In this document: positions 23,384-33,900 of the stretch, in pieces
How the letters are laid out: the number at the start of each line of letters is the position of its first letter
How positions within the stretch are numbered: the stretch's first letter is position 1
From: an uncultured Gemmatimonadales bacterium
Lineage (GTDB): Bacteria > Gemmatimonadota > Gemmatimonadetes > JACCXV01 > JAHWKZ01
DNA: 55,733 bases
Assembly: GCA_947259315.1 (NCBI GenBank)
Contig: CAMYLR010000018.1
Location: 12,653 to 68,385, forward strand
Reading direction: 5' to 3'
Translations under genes and position numbers: made by a program
Notes under the pieces: model-generated
Seen by the model: only the letters and a program-made list of their open reading frames with translations
What the model was told of the DNA's origin: nothing
The model's database searches: none

Positions 23384-25747
23384 TCAAACGGCGTCGGCTT
23401 CGCTATCCAGAGATGGCATCAATTGACCGATCGTCTCGGTCAGAGTCTGCACGATGGCTGAGTCCAGCGTGTACTGCCCCAGAATCTGAAGTCGCGAGAG
23501 CGCTTCGCCAAGCGCCAGGTGCTCGCGGAACGGCCTCGGATGCGTCAACGCCTCGAGCGTGTCGCACACCGCAAGGACGCGGGCGCCGGGGTCGATCGTC
23601 TCACCCGACATCCCCTCAGGGTACCCGGTGCCGTCCATCCGCTCGTGTTCCTCCAGCACCATGCGCGCGATGTCACCGGTCATCCCGGTGATCTCCTGGA
23701 GGCGTTCGTATCCCTTTTCGGGATGTTGACGAATGGCTGTGTCGAACAGCTTCGGGGGCAACCGCATGTCGCTGTCCCAGTTCTCACGGGTCTGTGCCAT
23801 TCCGATATCATGAAGCATGGCCGCCGTGCCGACGTCAATGATATCGGTCAACGTCGTCTCGAGCTGATCAGCGGCCAGGATCGCTAGCACCGCCACGTTG
23901 ACGTGGTGTCGCTCGAAGTACTCTTCCTCGACCGGTTCGAAGACCTCCCGCAATAGAGGTTCGGCGTCTTCGCGCAGGACCTCGAGCAGATCGTACAACG
24001 CGTACCGGATCTTCCCCAGGTCGATGTCGGCACCGAGGTTTTCGGCAGCCATCACGTGGCGCGCGATCATCAACGCGTTCTCGTACGGCGTTCCGGTGAA
24101 CTCCAGCTCGGCCACTGCGGTCGCCGCTGGTTCAGCCTGCGCCACCGGGGCCGGGGCCGCGGGCTTGACCGGTTCAGCCTCGATGACCGGCGGTTCGACG
24201 TCGATCACCGGTGGTGCGGAGCTGGTCTCCATCGGTGGCTCGGGTTCCATCGGCGGTTCCGGTTCCATAGTTGGTTCCGGTTCCACAATTGGCTCCGCTT
24301 CCACAATCGGTTCCGGTTCCGCAGTCGGTTCCGGTTCCGGCTCCGGCTCGGTCGGTAGCGGCTCGGCCTCGACCGCGGGCGCGCTCATCTCCGGTGCAAC
24401 CGGGGGCTCGACCGCTTCTTCCGCGACTTCTTCAACCACCTCGGGCTCCGCGACCGGCTCAGGCTCCACGACCGGCTCGGGCTCGACTTCGGGTACCGGC
24501 TCAGCTGGCGGGGCAGGTGGTTCAACCGTGAGCTCCGCCAACCCCGTTGCGTCAGGCGACAGGAAATCTTCGCCCAGCGGGATCAACGCTCCGGCGGCGC
24601 GGCGCTTTTCGACCATGCGCTCACGATCGGCCTGCACGCTGTCTCTCAGCGCCAACATACCGGTCGGGAACGGCAAACCGGCCGAGACGAGCATCGCCAT
24701 CGCCGGTTGGTCAGCGTAGAGCGCCTGCGTCATCGCGCACGGGGCTGCCTCTTCCCAAGCCGACTCGACCAGCTGGTCGAAACGCAGGCGACCCTCTGCC
24801 TCCAGCCACGGGCGCGGGGCGCGGACGACGGGCAGGATCGCCTGCGCATCGCTCCACCCGAAACCATCGGGCTGCCATGTCACCCTCGCATCGGTCATCC
24901 GCGTGTGCCAGTCATCACCCTTGGTCAGCATCTCGCGTGACAGCTCCACCTCGCGCCAACCGACAAAACCCGGCGCTGAGAGCTGCTGGACCAGAGAGCT
25001 ACGGCTAAGGCCCAGGACCGGCTCTGCGTCTTCGCCGCCAACCAATTCGAACAACCCCAGCAGGCGCTCGAGCGCACGGTTCGCTTCCTCGTCGGCGCGC
25101 ATCCCGAGACCCTCGGATGGTTGAACCACCAGTACGCTCGCGGACGGCGCTTGAAGCACTCCGTTCAGCGCAACCAGGCCTAGAGCTCGTTCGTCAGGAC
25201 CCGACTGCAACCCGGGGAGCCGCGTCACCGCCAACCGACCGACGTTCGGGGCCAGTGCTTCGAGCTGACCCAGCAAGGTGCCGAGCAACGCCCCAGCGTG
25301 CGTGCTGACGTTGGCGACAACGACAAACAAGTCACAATCGGCATCGTTCGTTAGCGCTGTCGAGACGGCTTCGTCGGCGCGGAGCGCATCCGCGGCTTGC
25401 GTGTAATCGCCCACCACGCGGCCCGCCATGTCGACCCGATGTCGACGCGCTGCGTCGAGCTGCGCGTGTTCAACCGCAGGATCGAGGTCGATCGCACGGG
25501 CGCTCAGCCCGCTATTCGAGAACAACTCGGCCGCGCGGGTTCCCCACTCACCGAGACCGATCACCTGGATGCGGAGATCTGTCTTCACCGACCGAGCTCG
25601 CTGTTGGGAGTTCGTAGCATGTTCGGCTGACGCATCAGAGTCCGGCCGATAGTCTCCATCGGTGCGTGACACATCCTCCTCATCTTCGACAGGATCCGTG
25701 ACCACTCTGGCATCAGATCGTCCGCCGGGCGTCTTGCTGGGCTGCAT
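23384..25747 (-). CDS. Fusion of FtsZ/tubulin-like domain, Glu/Pro linker and HD-GYP domain
   Basis: The 787-residue protein has three parts. Residues 57-380 start RIQVIGLGEWGTRAAELF and follow the order of an FtsZ/tubulin GTPase domain, but the GTP-signature GGGTGTG is replaced by VSTHAGALLG, so GTP hydrolysis is unlikely. Residues 408-545 are a Glu/Pro-rich repeat linker. Residues 555-780 are an HD-GYP domain with HD at 646-647 and HERMDGTGYPEG at 701-712, which in active members cleaves cyclic di-GMP. ATG 25747 has GGAGGCATTC upstream; the longer frame is rejected. It heads a five-gene operon with a MinD-like ATPase. HD-GYP is certain; the FtsZ-like call is moderately sure. Confidence 0.8.
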   Translation of the reverse strand: MQPSKTPGGRSDARVVTDPVEDEEDVSRTDGDYRPDSDASAEHATNSQQRARSVKTDLRIQVIGLGEWGTRAAELFSNSGLSARAIDLDPAVEHAQLDAARRHRVDMAGRVVGDYTQAADALRADEAVSTALTNDADCDLFVVVANVSTHAGALLGTLLGQLEALAPNVGRLAVTRLPGLQSGPDERALGLVALNGVLQAPSASVLVVQPSEGLGMRADEEANRALERLLGLFELVGGEDAEPVLGLSRSSLVQQLSAPGFVGWREVELSREMLTKGDDWHTRMTDARVTWQPDGFGWSDAQAILPVVRAPRPWLEAEGRLRFDQLVESAWEEAAPCAMTQALYADQPAMAMLVSAGLPFPTGMLALRDSVQADRERMVEKRRAAGALIPLGEDFLSPDATGLAELTVEPPAPPAEPVPEVEPEPVVEPEPVAEPEVVEEVAEEAVEPPVAPEMSAPAVEAEPLPTEPEPEPEPTAEPEPIVEAEPIVEPEPTMEPEPPMEPEPPMETSSAPPVIDVEPPVIEAEPVKPAAPAPVAQAEPAATAVAELEFTGTPYENALMIARHVMAAENLGADIDLGKIRYALYDLLEVLREDAEPLLREVFEPVEEEYFERHHVNVAVLAILAADQLETTLTDIIDVGTAAMLHDIGMAQTRENWDSDMRLPPKLFDTAIRQHPEKGYERLQEITGMTGDIARMVLEEHERMDGTGYPEGMSGETIDPGARVLAVCDTLEALTHPRPFREHLALGEALSRLQILGQYTLDSAIVQTLTETIGQLMPSLDSEADAV
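24211..24500 (-). repeat. In-frame low-complexity repeat coding a Glu/Pro linker
   Basis: The coding strand repeats hexamer-like units for Glu-Pro, Val-Glu-Pro and Met-Glu-Pro. Reading frames on the opposite strand look like Ser/Gly repeats and are artefacts. Such tracts expand and shrink by slippage, so length variation between strains is expected. Confidence 0.8.
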
Positions 25748-25982
25748 GAATGCCTCCGATCGATCGTTCGGCGATACCGACACTGAAAAGGCCGGCAGCC
25801 CAAACGGCTCGCACGATAGCGCCGTGGCCACAGTTTTGCGGTGCTGATTGTATCTCGATTTGGCGCGTGAGAGCGATCGTTACCCGCACGGTGGTCACGC
25901 CTCGCATTTGGATTTTACACGGGTCGAGCGGCTCCCGACAAGACGCTTCGCCTGATGTCGTAGCCGCCTCCCGTACAACAGC

Positions 25983-27380
25983 TTACACGTCGTGAAACTC
26001 ACCCGGGTGCGGTACGGCCACCTGGGCACACCCGTTTTCCTGCAAGCGCTGGGCCAGAGCGAGCGCCTGGGGCTCCTCGCCGTGCACGAGGAAGATGTTG
26101 TCGGGGGCCGGGTTACAGCCACCGGCGAAGCCGATCAGCCCGTTTCGATCGGCGTGCCCCGAGAAGGCCCGGATGTCGACGATCTCGGCGTCCACCAGCA
26201 CGTCGACGCCGAAGATCCTGACCTCGGGCTGGTGCTCGATCAGCCGGCGGCCGAGGGTGTGCTTGGCCTGAAACCCGACGATCAGCACCGTGTTGCGTTC
26301 GTCTTCGAGGTTGTTTCGCAGGTGATGCACGATACGCCCGGCGTCACACATCCCCGATCCAGCGATAATGATACTCGGCTCCTCTTCGTAATTGAGCGCC
26401 TTTGAGTCCGACACCTCACTGATGTAGCGCATAGTGCGAAACCCAAACGGGTCTACGTCCTCCCAGAACGTGCGCGCTTCGACATCGAAGTACTCCGGGT
26501 TGAGCTTGAAGATCTCGGTGATGTTGATCGTAAGGGGGCTGTCGATGTAAATCGGGAGGACCGGGATCTTCTTCTCGATCAACAACCGATGAAGCAGATA
26601 GAGCACCGTCTGTGCGCGTTCGAGCGCAAACGCGGGGATCAGCACTTTCCCGCCCCTCGCGACCGTGCGATTCACGACCTCGGCCAGCTTATCCTTGCCG
26701 CTGTGCGGTTCGTGCAATCGGTCGCCGTAAGTCGATTCCATAATAAGGACATCGATGTCCTCGACCGGCTGGGGGTCGCGCAGCAGCGGCATATTCGGGC
26801 GACCCAGATCGCCAGTGAAACAGATTCGCTTCTCTTTCCCGTCGGTCTCGATATCGAGAATCGTGATCGCGGACCCCAGCACGTGGCCGGCGTCACGAAG
26901 CTCGAGCCGAATCCCCGGCGCCAGCATCATGGGCGCTTCGTAGTTCACGCTCACGAAGTTCCCCATCGCTGCCACCGCGTCCTCCTCGGTGTACAGCGGT
27001 TCAACCTCGGGCTCGTTCCGGGATCGAATACGGCGGTTGTAGTAATCCGCGTCCCGCTCGTGGATGCGAGCCGAGTCGCGCAACATCGCGGCGCACAGGT
27101 CGCGCGTCGCGTGGGTAGTGTAGATCGGCCCCTCATAACCCTGTTTTACAAGTGACGGGATGTTTCCGCTGTGATCGATGTGGGCATGGGAGAGAACCAT
27201 GTAATCGATCCCAGTGGCATCAAACGGCAAGAAGCGGTTCCTCTCTTCGGCCTCCTTCCGCCGGCCCTGGTACATGCCACAATCGAGCAGCACGCGTTTT
27301 CCCGCAGCTTCGATAACGTGCATCGAGCCGGTCACGGTGCGTGCCGCGCCGAAGAAGAAGATCCGGAGCCGCGAGTTCAC
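25983..27380 (-). CDS. Metallo-beta-lactamase / beta-CASP RNase-family protein
   Basis: The 465-residue protein has the HxHxDH zinc motif at 65-70 (SHAHIDH), a DAGHVLGSA motif, FTGDLGRPNMPLL and the beta-CASP features ESTYGDR, IPAFALERAQTVLYLL and SGMCDAGRIVHHL. The final HxD motif FSGHADR is present. Members are RNA exo/endonucleases of the YsdC/CPSF-like group. The GTG start overlaps the pnp-type phosphorylase stop (GTGA). It ends the nucleoside-salvage operon, where it could supply nucleotides from RNA, though its cellular place is cytosolic. Confidence 0.9.
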   Translation of the reverse strand: MNSRLRIFFFGAARTVTGSMHVIEAAGKRVLLDCGMYQGRRKEAEERNRFLPFDATGIDYMVLSHAHIDHSGNIPSLVKQGYEGPIYTTHATRDLCAAMLRDSARIHERDADYYNRRIRSRNEPEVEPLYTEEDAVAAMGNFVSVNYEAPMMLAPGIRLELRDAGHVLGSAITILDIETDGKEKRICFTGDLGRPNMPLLRDPQPVEDIDVLIMESTYGDRLHEPHSGKDKLAEVVNRTVARGGKVLIPAFALERAQTVLYLLHRLLIEKKIPVLPIYIDSPLTINITEIFKLNPEYFDVEARTFWEDVDPFGFRTMRYISEVSDSKALNYEEEPSIIIAGSGMCDAGRIVHHLRNNLEDERNTVLIVGFQAKHTLGRRLIEHQPEVRIFGVDVLVDAEIVDIRAFSGHADRNGLIGFAGGCNPAPDNIFLVHGEEPQALALAQRLQENGCAQVAVPHPGEFHDV

Positions 27381-28246
27381 ACCGATCGTAATTCGCTCGC
27401 CGCGGACCGGATGAACGCCCTCACCAGCGCTTCGATTCTCGGTCGAGCGTCAGCTGCCGCCTCCGTTACCTCATCGTGGTGCAGCGGCTCGGCGGTCAAT
27501 CCGGTGGCGTAGTTGGTCAGCAACGAGATCCCCACCACCGGCAGCTCGAGCTCGGCGGCGGCAACCACTTCCGCCACAGTCGACATCCCAACCGCGTGGG
27601 CACCGATTTTTCGCAGGAGGCCGATTTCGGCAGCCGTCTCGTAGCTGGGACCAAGCACGCCAGCATAGACGCCTTCGCGCAGCGGGATCTCGTGTTCGAG
27701 CGCGATCGCCGTCAGCTGCTCACGAAGCCCGGCGTCGTAAGCGTTGCACATGTCGGGAAAGGGGTTTGTCACTTCATCCGTCGGGCGCCCGATCAATGGG
27801 TTCGCAAACTGGAGGTTGATGTGATCGGTGATCGATAGCAGCGTCCCGGGTGGATGGTCGGGATCGAGCGAGCCGGCGGCGTTTGTCACCAACAGGAATC
27901 GGGCGCCGAGTGCGGCGAACACCCGCACCGGCAGGGCCAACCACGGCGGTGGGTACCCCTCGTACAGATGGAATCGACCCTGAGCAAAGCCGACCGGCAC
28001 GGTATCGAGCGTGCCGACGACGAAGTGACCGCTGTGACCCTCGACCGTCGATCGCGGGAAGCCCGGGATCTCGTCGTACCCGACCGTCATCGGGTCGTCG
28101 ACGTCCTCGGCCAAGTACGACAATCCCGACCCTAGAATCAGTCCGGCTTCTACCCGTCCCGCGCCGGCTGCACGAAGTCGATCCACCGCATCCTCGACGA
28201 GAGCGGTAGGGCTAACGGTCGGGTTGGCACCGCGGGGGACGTTCAC
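27377..28246 (-). CDS. punA: Purine nucleoside phosphorylase
   Basis: About 289 residues. The trimeric PNP pattern is clear: LILGSGLS, GFPRSTVEGHSG, ALGARFLLVTNAAGSL, DHINLQFANPLIG, GPSYETAAEI, HAVGMSTVAEVVAA and LTNYATG. It splits inosine or guanosine with phosphate to base and ribose-1-phosphate. The GTG at 28246 gives the usual length; sequence further upstream is Arg-rich and looks non-coding. It follows the nucleoside transporter by 139 bases and is coupled to the downstream RNase gene. Confidence 0.9.
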   Translation of the reverse strand: MNVPRGANPTVSPTALVEDAVDRLRAAGAGRVEAGLILGSGLSYLAEDVDDPMTVGYDEIPGFPRSTVEGHSGHFVVGTLDTVPVGFAQGRFHLYEGYPPPWLALPVRVFAALGARFLLVTNAAGSLDPDHPPGTLLSITDHINLQFANPLIGRPTDEVTNPFPDMCNAYDAGLREQLTAIALEHEIPLREGVYAGVLGPSYETAAEIGLLRKIGAHAVGMSTVAEVVAAAELELPVVGISLLTNYATGLTAEPLHHDEVTEAAADARPRIEALVRAFIRSAASELRSV

Positions 28247-28385
28247 CTCGGGTCGGGTATCGTCGTTCGAGGCCGTTTCGCGGGAGCGAGCCGAGACCCC
28301 ACAGGGTAACCGAGGAGGCTCGGCGACGCGGAGCGCCGGCCTCGCAAGATGATACCCCACCTGAGCATATCGATCATCATCGGTG

Positions 28386-29900
28386 TCACAACAACGCCCC
28401 AGCGACGGTCGCCGTCATGAACGCTGCCAGCGTGCCGGCGATCATCGCCCGCAGTGCGATCTTTGCCAGATCCTGCTTTCGGTTCGGCGCGATGCCTCCA
28501 ATACCACCGATCTGGATCGCGATCGAGCTGAAGTTCGCGAACCCGGCCAGGGCGTACGTCGCGATGACGATCGAGCGTGGGGAAAGATCCGAACCTTCGC
28601 CGAGTATGTTGGCGAGCTGGATGTAGGCAAAGAACTCGTTCAATACGGTCTTGATCCCGAGCAGCGAGCCGATCGTCGTGGCGTCTTTCCACGGGACACC
28701 CATCACCGCCGCAAGCGGTGCCAGCACCCACCCGAATATCTGCTGCAGCTGGAGCCCCTCGACGCCGAACAGGCCACCGACCCAACCGATAATCCCATCC
28801 GCCATGTAAATCAGCGCTATGAAAGCCAGCAGCATCGCACCGACGTTGAGCGCCAGGAAGAGTCCCTCGGACGCACCACGCGTTGCGGCCTCGATCACGT
28901 TGACATCGGGTGAAGGCACATCGGCCTTGAGCGTACCGGCGGTTTCGGGTTCCTCGGTCTCCGGGTACATGACCTTGGAGATCACGATCGCCGCCGGGGC
29001 GCTCATCACGCTGGCTGCCAGCAAGTGGCCGGCGATGTCGGGGAAGAAGTTGACGAGCATCCCCACGTAGGCTGCCATCACCCCCCCGGCCACGGTCGCA
29101 AAACCACCGGTCATGATGCAGTGGAGCTCGCTCATCGTCATCCGATCGACGAACGGCTTGATCATGAGCGGCGCCTCGGTTTGGCCGACGAAGATGTTGC
29201 CCGACGCCGAGAGCGTCTCCGCACCCGACGTGCCCATCGTGCGCTGCATTATCCACGCCATCCCCTTGACGAAAAACTGCATCACTTTGAGGTGATACAG
29301 CACCGTCATGAACGAGGCGAAGAAGATGATCGTCGGCAATACCGTGAATGCGAAGTACGATCCGCTGTTGGCCCATTGCGCGGGGTCGTCGGGCTGGATC
29401 GGAGCCATCGTGGCCGGATCCCCGACCGGCGTTCCGACCGGGATATTGTTGTAGATCAGATTTCCGAAGATGAAGCGCGACCCGTCCTGCGTGTACGATA
29501 TGATGTTGATGAACACGGTGTTCATCAGCGCGAAGAACTGTTCGCCGGGAGCGGTCCGTAGGATGAGAAGCGCGAATATGAGCTGCAGCGCGATCCCCCA
29601 GAGCACGATTCGAGCCGGGAAAGAGCGCCGGTTGACCGACAAAAGCCAGGCGATAAAGACCATCACACCGAGCCCGAGGATCGATGCCGCGCGTTGCTCG
29701 AGCGGGGTGTCGAGCGCCTCGCGAGCCTCGGCGGCACGCGCACCGGCCTGGGTCGGGTCGCCCTGCGTCTGAACGATCGTCGCGGCCGCGCTATCGGGCG
29801 CGGCGACGGTCGATAACCAACCCGCTCCGATCAGCGTCACGGTCACGATCCACAACGCGATCGCCCACCGTCGGAGTGGGCTCCGCGGTCCGTTACTCAC
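28386..29900 (-). CDS. nupC: NupC/CNT-family Na+ (or H+)/nucleoside symporter
   Basis: The 504-residue protein has around ten membrane spans with the CNT landmarks GQTEAPLMIKPF (substrate site), TIGSLLGIKTVLNEFFAY and GFANFSSIAIQIGGIG. It imports nucleosides across the inner membrane. A large loop rich in Ala/Asp at 35-70 precedes the core and is longer than usual. The GTG start overlaps the add stop by eight bases, and the purine phosphorylase follows, giving a salvage operon in pathway order. Confidence 0.93.
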   Translation of the reverse strand: MSNGPRSPLRRWAIALWIVTVTLIGAGWLSTVAAPDSAAATIVQTQGDPTQAGARAAEAREALDTPLEQRAASILGLGVMVFIAWLLSVNRRSFPARIVLWGIALQLIFALLILRTAPGEQFFALMNTVFINIISYTQDGSRFIFGNLIYNNIPVGTPVGDPATMAPIQPDDPAQWANSGSYFAFTVLPTIIFFASFMTVLYHLKVMQFFVKGMAWIMQRTMGTSGAETLSASGNIFVGQTEAPLMIKPFVDRMTMSELHCIMTGGFATVAGGVMAAYVGMLVNFFPDIAGHLLAASVMSAPAAIVISKVMYPETEEPETAGTLKADVPSPDVNVIEAATRGASEGLFLALNVGAMLLAFIALIYMADGIIGWVGGLFGVEGLQLQQIFGWVLAPLAAVMGVPWKDATTIGSLLGIKTVLNEFFAYIQLANILGEGSDLSPRSIVIATYALAGFANFSSIAIQIGGIGGIAPNRKQDLAKIALRAMIAGTLAAFMTATVAGALL

Positions 29901-30930
29901 GAATCTCGCCGAGCGCCTCGATCGCCTCGCCGATCAGCGCCTTACGCTCTGGGTACCTGAGAAACGCGCTCTTGAACCCGTTCAGCACCACTTTCTTGAT
30001 CTCTTCCAGATCGAAGTCGAGATGCTTACAGCACAGCTCGAGCTCATTCGTCATCGTGGTGTCGGACATCAGTCGGTTGTCCGTGTTTATCGTGACCCGG
30101 ACCTCCCGATCGAAGTACTCGCGGATCGGGTGTAGCTCGATCGACGGTACAGCCCCGGTCTGGACGTTGGATGTCGGGCACATCTCGAGTGCGATCCGGT
30201 GATCGCGGACGTACTCCATCAGGTCCGGGTCTTCCCGCAGCCGGACGCCGTGCCCGATCCGATGCGCACCGACCCAGTGCAACGCCTGGTGTATCGAGTC
30301 CGGTCCGTACGCCTCACCAGCGTGCACCGTGACGTTGAGGTTGGCATCGCGCACCAGGTAGAACGCCTCGCGGAACCGCTTTGCCGGGTTGTCGCGCTCT
30401 GCGCCCGCCAGATCGAACGCTACGACGCCACGGTCCTTGTACTCGACCGCAAGCGCCGCCAAGCGAATAGCGCGACTCGGCTCGAAGTGTCGAAGCCCGG
30501 AGATGATCTGGTGCGAACGGGTCCTCGGGTACGTTTCTTGTCCACGTCGCAAGCCGCGCTCGATGGCGTCGATTACTTGGCGCGGCGAGAGCCCGCGTTT
30601 GACGCTCAGGAGCGGCGCGTACCGCACCTCCATGTACCACACATTCTCACTCGCGGCGTCCTCGACGAGCTCGAACGCGATCCGCTCGAGCGCCGACTCG
30701 GTTTGCATAACCGCGGTGGTGACGTCGAACCGCTCGAGGTACGCTACGAGATCCCGCTTGGGCAGCTCCTCGGTGAAGAAGCGGCGTACGTCATCGACGG
30801 TCTCGAACGGCAGATCGACGTCGTCTTCATGAGCCAGCTCGAGAATCGTCTCGGGCCGCAGTGAGCCGTCGAGATGAACGTGAAGGTCGGTCTTGGGGAG
30901 GCGCTCGAGCAGCCCGCGGTCGACGCTCAC
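29893..30930 (-). CDS. add: Adenosine deaminase
   Basis: The 345-residue enzyme deaminates adenosine to inosine. Zinc motifs KTDLHVHLDGS (about residues 11-21), VTVHAGEAYGP, RIGHGVRL and the INTDNRLMS stretch are all present, with catalytic Glu in HAGEA. The GTG at 30928-30930 is chosen because the conserved N-terminus begins right there; the upstream frame lies within the nucleotidase gene. It starts four bases after the nucleotidase stop and overlaps nupC. Confidence 0.93.
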   Translation of the reverse strand: MSVDRGLLERLPKTDLHVHLDGSLRPETILELAHEDDVDLPFETVDDVRRFFTEELPKRDLVAYLERFDVTTAVMQTESALERIAFELVEDAASENVWYMEVRYAPLLSVKRGLSPRQVIDAIERGLRRGQETYPRTRSHQIISGLRHFEPSRAIRLAALAVEYKDRGVVAFDLAGAERDNPAKRFREAFYLVRDANLNVTVHAGEAYGPDSIHQALHWVGAHRIGHGVRLREDPDLMEYVRDHRIALEMCPTSNVQTGAVPSIELHPIREYFDREVRVTINTDNRLMSDTTMTNELELCCKHLDFDLEEIKKVVLNGFKSAFLRYPERKALIGEAIEALGEIRE

Positions 30931-30934
30931 TCGA

Positions 30935-33900
30935 TCACTCTGACGTTTCTTCGGGCCACGGGGCAAGCTGTTCGATCCGCCCCTGGACCGAATAACGAAT
31001 TGGTTGCGGCAGCTGCGCCAAGTGCGCAACCATGACCTCGCTGTCGACGAGTCCCGTGTTGATCACCTGCTGAGCCTCACCCAAAGCGTCATAACCACTT
31101 CCACCGGATACCATGAAGTTGTTGGCGGTCACCGTGTAGAGCCGTTCCGGCTCTACCGCTCGACCGTCTCGTATCACTGCAACCTCGCCCTCCTCCAGCG
31201 TCGCGTCCACTACACGGTCGCCCACCGGTCGTGAGGGATCGAAGCGAAACCGAATCCCCGAAACCTGACCGATCTTGTCTTCGACGACCGCTTCGAGCGC
31301 CCGCTCGAGCTGAGCGCCGGTCAACTCGAGCCGCATCAGCACATTCTGAAACGGTTGGACGGCAAAGACGTCCTTGAAGGCAATCGAGCCAGCCGGCAAA
31401 TCGGTTCGTATCCCACCGCCGTTGACGATCGCGATCTGGTCGCCCGTAGCGGCTCGTTGAGCGTCGGCGATCAAGTCTCCCAGCGCCGACTCCTCGCCCC
31501 GCGCCCGCTCGAGCGTGTCGACGAGCCGGGCTATCGGCGCGTCGGCGATCTCGGCCACCTCGGTCCGGCAATCGGCGACGATATCAGCCACAGCTCTGTT
31601 GGGCTGGACACCCGTTGAATGACGCGTCGTCCAAACGTCGATCGTGTGATCGACGACTCGTCCGAGATCCCGCAGGTAGCTCAACGTGACGACGCCGAGC
31701 GCCGTTCCGCTGGACCGGGCTTGAACGATCGGGATGTTGTTCTCCACCGTTTCGACCAAGCTGTGGGTGTGACCCGAGACGATCAAATCGACCGGCGCGG
31801 TGATCCGGTTCGCGGCGTCGACGACCTCGCCCGAGTAGACGCCTTCATCGTCTCCGAACGCGCCGGCATGCACGGCGACGAAGATCAAGTCGGCGCCTTG
31901 GGCTTTGAGTTCGGGCGCCAGCTCGTTGACGACGTCGGCGATGTCGCGGAACTCATAGTCGGCGACGTTCTGCGGCATCGTCGTTTCCGGCGTCGACACC
32001 GTCGACGCACCGATGACACCGATCTTGAGGTCGGCTCGCTCGAACCACGCGTACGGCTCGACCCAATCCGGCCGCAATCCCGTATCACGAACAAAGATGT
32101 TGGCCGACAGCCACGGGAACACCGCTTCGCCCATGCGCGCGCGAAGCGTCTCCACCCCCCAGTCGAACTCGTGGTTGCCGATCGCAGCGGCGTCGAGCCC
32201 GATCTCGTTCATGGCGGCGACCGTCGAGCGACCGGCGGTCAGGTTCGAGATCACCGTCCCCTGCATGACGTCCCCACCGTCCAGGTGGAGCACGACGTCG
32301 GGGTAACGCGCCTCGACCGCGCGAGTGAATGCGGCGAGGACCTCCGCGCCACCGACGGTGTCTCCTTCGGCCCAACCCGGGGTCAGCGGTTCGAGCGCAC
32401 CGTGAAAGTCGTTTGTCGCCACGACGACCAGCCGCAGCGTGTCGTTGTCGGCAGAAGTTGGCGGTGGCAGCGCGTCTAGCATGCGCCTGAGCGGGGTGAC
32501 CTGCGAGTGGGCTTCGCCCTCGATCCGCTCTTGCTCCCGTTCCACCGGAATCGTGATGTCCATGCCGGCAGCCGTCTCAGGCATCAACCGCCATGACGGT
32601 TCGAACACTTCGGCATGGCGCAACGTGTCGCGGGCGCCGATCCACTCGATCAGGAGCTGCCGGATCTCCTCCTGGCGATCGTACACGACGGGAGCGCCCT
32701 GGAGCATCGAGAACCCACCGCCGCCGCTCTGGCGGTAGTTGTTGATCGCCAGCGTGAACGCCTGGTCATCCGTGACCGCTTGACCCTCGAACGTGAGATC
32801 GCGAATCCGTGAGCCGATCGGCTGCGAGAGATCGATCGTGTAGTCGACGCCGGCCACCATGTCGTAGTTGTAGCCCGGAATCGAGTCGACAAAGACGTCG
32901 AAGTCACCCTCGGCGTTGACGTTCGCGCCCTTTTCGTCCACGCGGTGGAAGAAGCGTGCCGAGTACTCGAGGTACGCGCGGAGCTGGGCGCCGGTGATCT
33001 CGATCGCTTTGAGCGTGTTGTCGTAGATATAGAGACCCGCGGCGTCCGCCACGGTGATGGCACCCTTTTCGATCTGAGCCTCGGTCGTAAAGGCCGACGC
33101 GGCCGAAAGGTGGGCCCCCGTCGCTTCAAGCTGGACCCGCTGGATCAGGTCGATGACGGGGGTGTCGATTTGCCGCGCCCGCGCCGTCGACCACGACTCG
33201 GCGGTCCAGCCGATCGTGTCGGCGACGTAGGCCATGGTGCTCTCGTGATACGGGGCCAGCGCAGCCATGAACGAATCAGACGACGGCATACCCTCCGTCG
33301 AGAGCGTCGTGGCCCTCTTGTCGACCAGCGTCCAGCCGTCCTCTTGCCTCTCCATCGTCAACGTGGCTACCGCCAGCGCCTCACCCCACTTGGCGGCCTG
33401 TGTCAGAAGGACACCGTTCACCGTCTCGGATGGGATGTCGAGGTGCGAATGGCCGAGGAAGATGACGTCGATCCCGGGCAGCGCCTCGGCCAGCCGCTGG
33501 CCCGCGTTTTCCTCGGGTACGCCGGTGGCCGCCGCATCGTACGAAGAGCCCGGGCCCATGCCGGAGTGGATCGCCACGACCTGGACATCGCTCGCCGCCT
33601 CCAACTCGGGCCAAACGCGGACGGCAGACTCCACGATGTCACGAAACTCGAGCTCGCCTTCGACGTGACGCCGATCCCAGATCATCGAGCCCGGGGTCGT
33701 CAAACCGAGAACGCCAACCAGGACTCCGCCGACGTTGATCACCGTGTACGGGGGCCAGCGGGTGGTGTCGGTGCCCGCGACAAAAACGTTGGCCGCGACA
33801 AACGGGAAGCTCGCATCCTCGAGGGCTCGATTGAGCGCTTCGAGGCCGTAGTTGAACTCGTGGTTGCCGACTGTCGAAGCGTCGTACTCGAGGTGGTTCA

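Noticed and set aside
24211-24500. Possible CRISPR or tandem DNA repeat
   Set aside because: The repeats are short, contiguous and in-frame coding; there are no unique spacers of constant length.
24056-24719. Long Ser/Gly-rich and Arg-rich plus-strand frames
   Set aside because: They are opposite-strand readings of the Glu/Pro linker and neighbouring sequence of the HD-GYP fusion; the composition is a repeat artefact.
28243-29376. 377-codon minus-strand frame
   Set aside because: Overlaps nupC and the upstream end of punA in another frame and has Arg/Gly-rich content without motifs.
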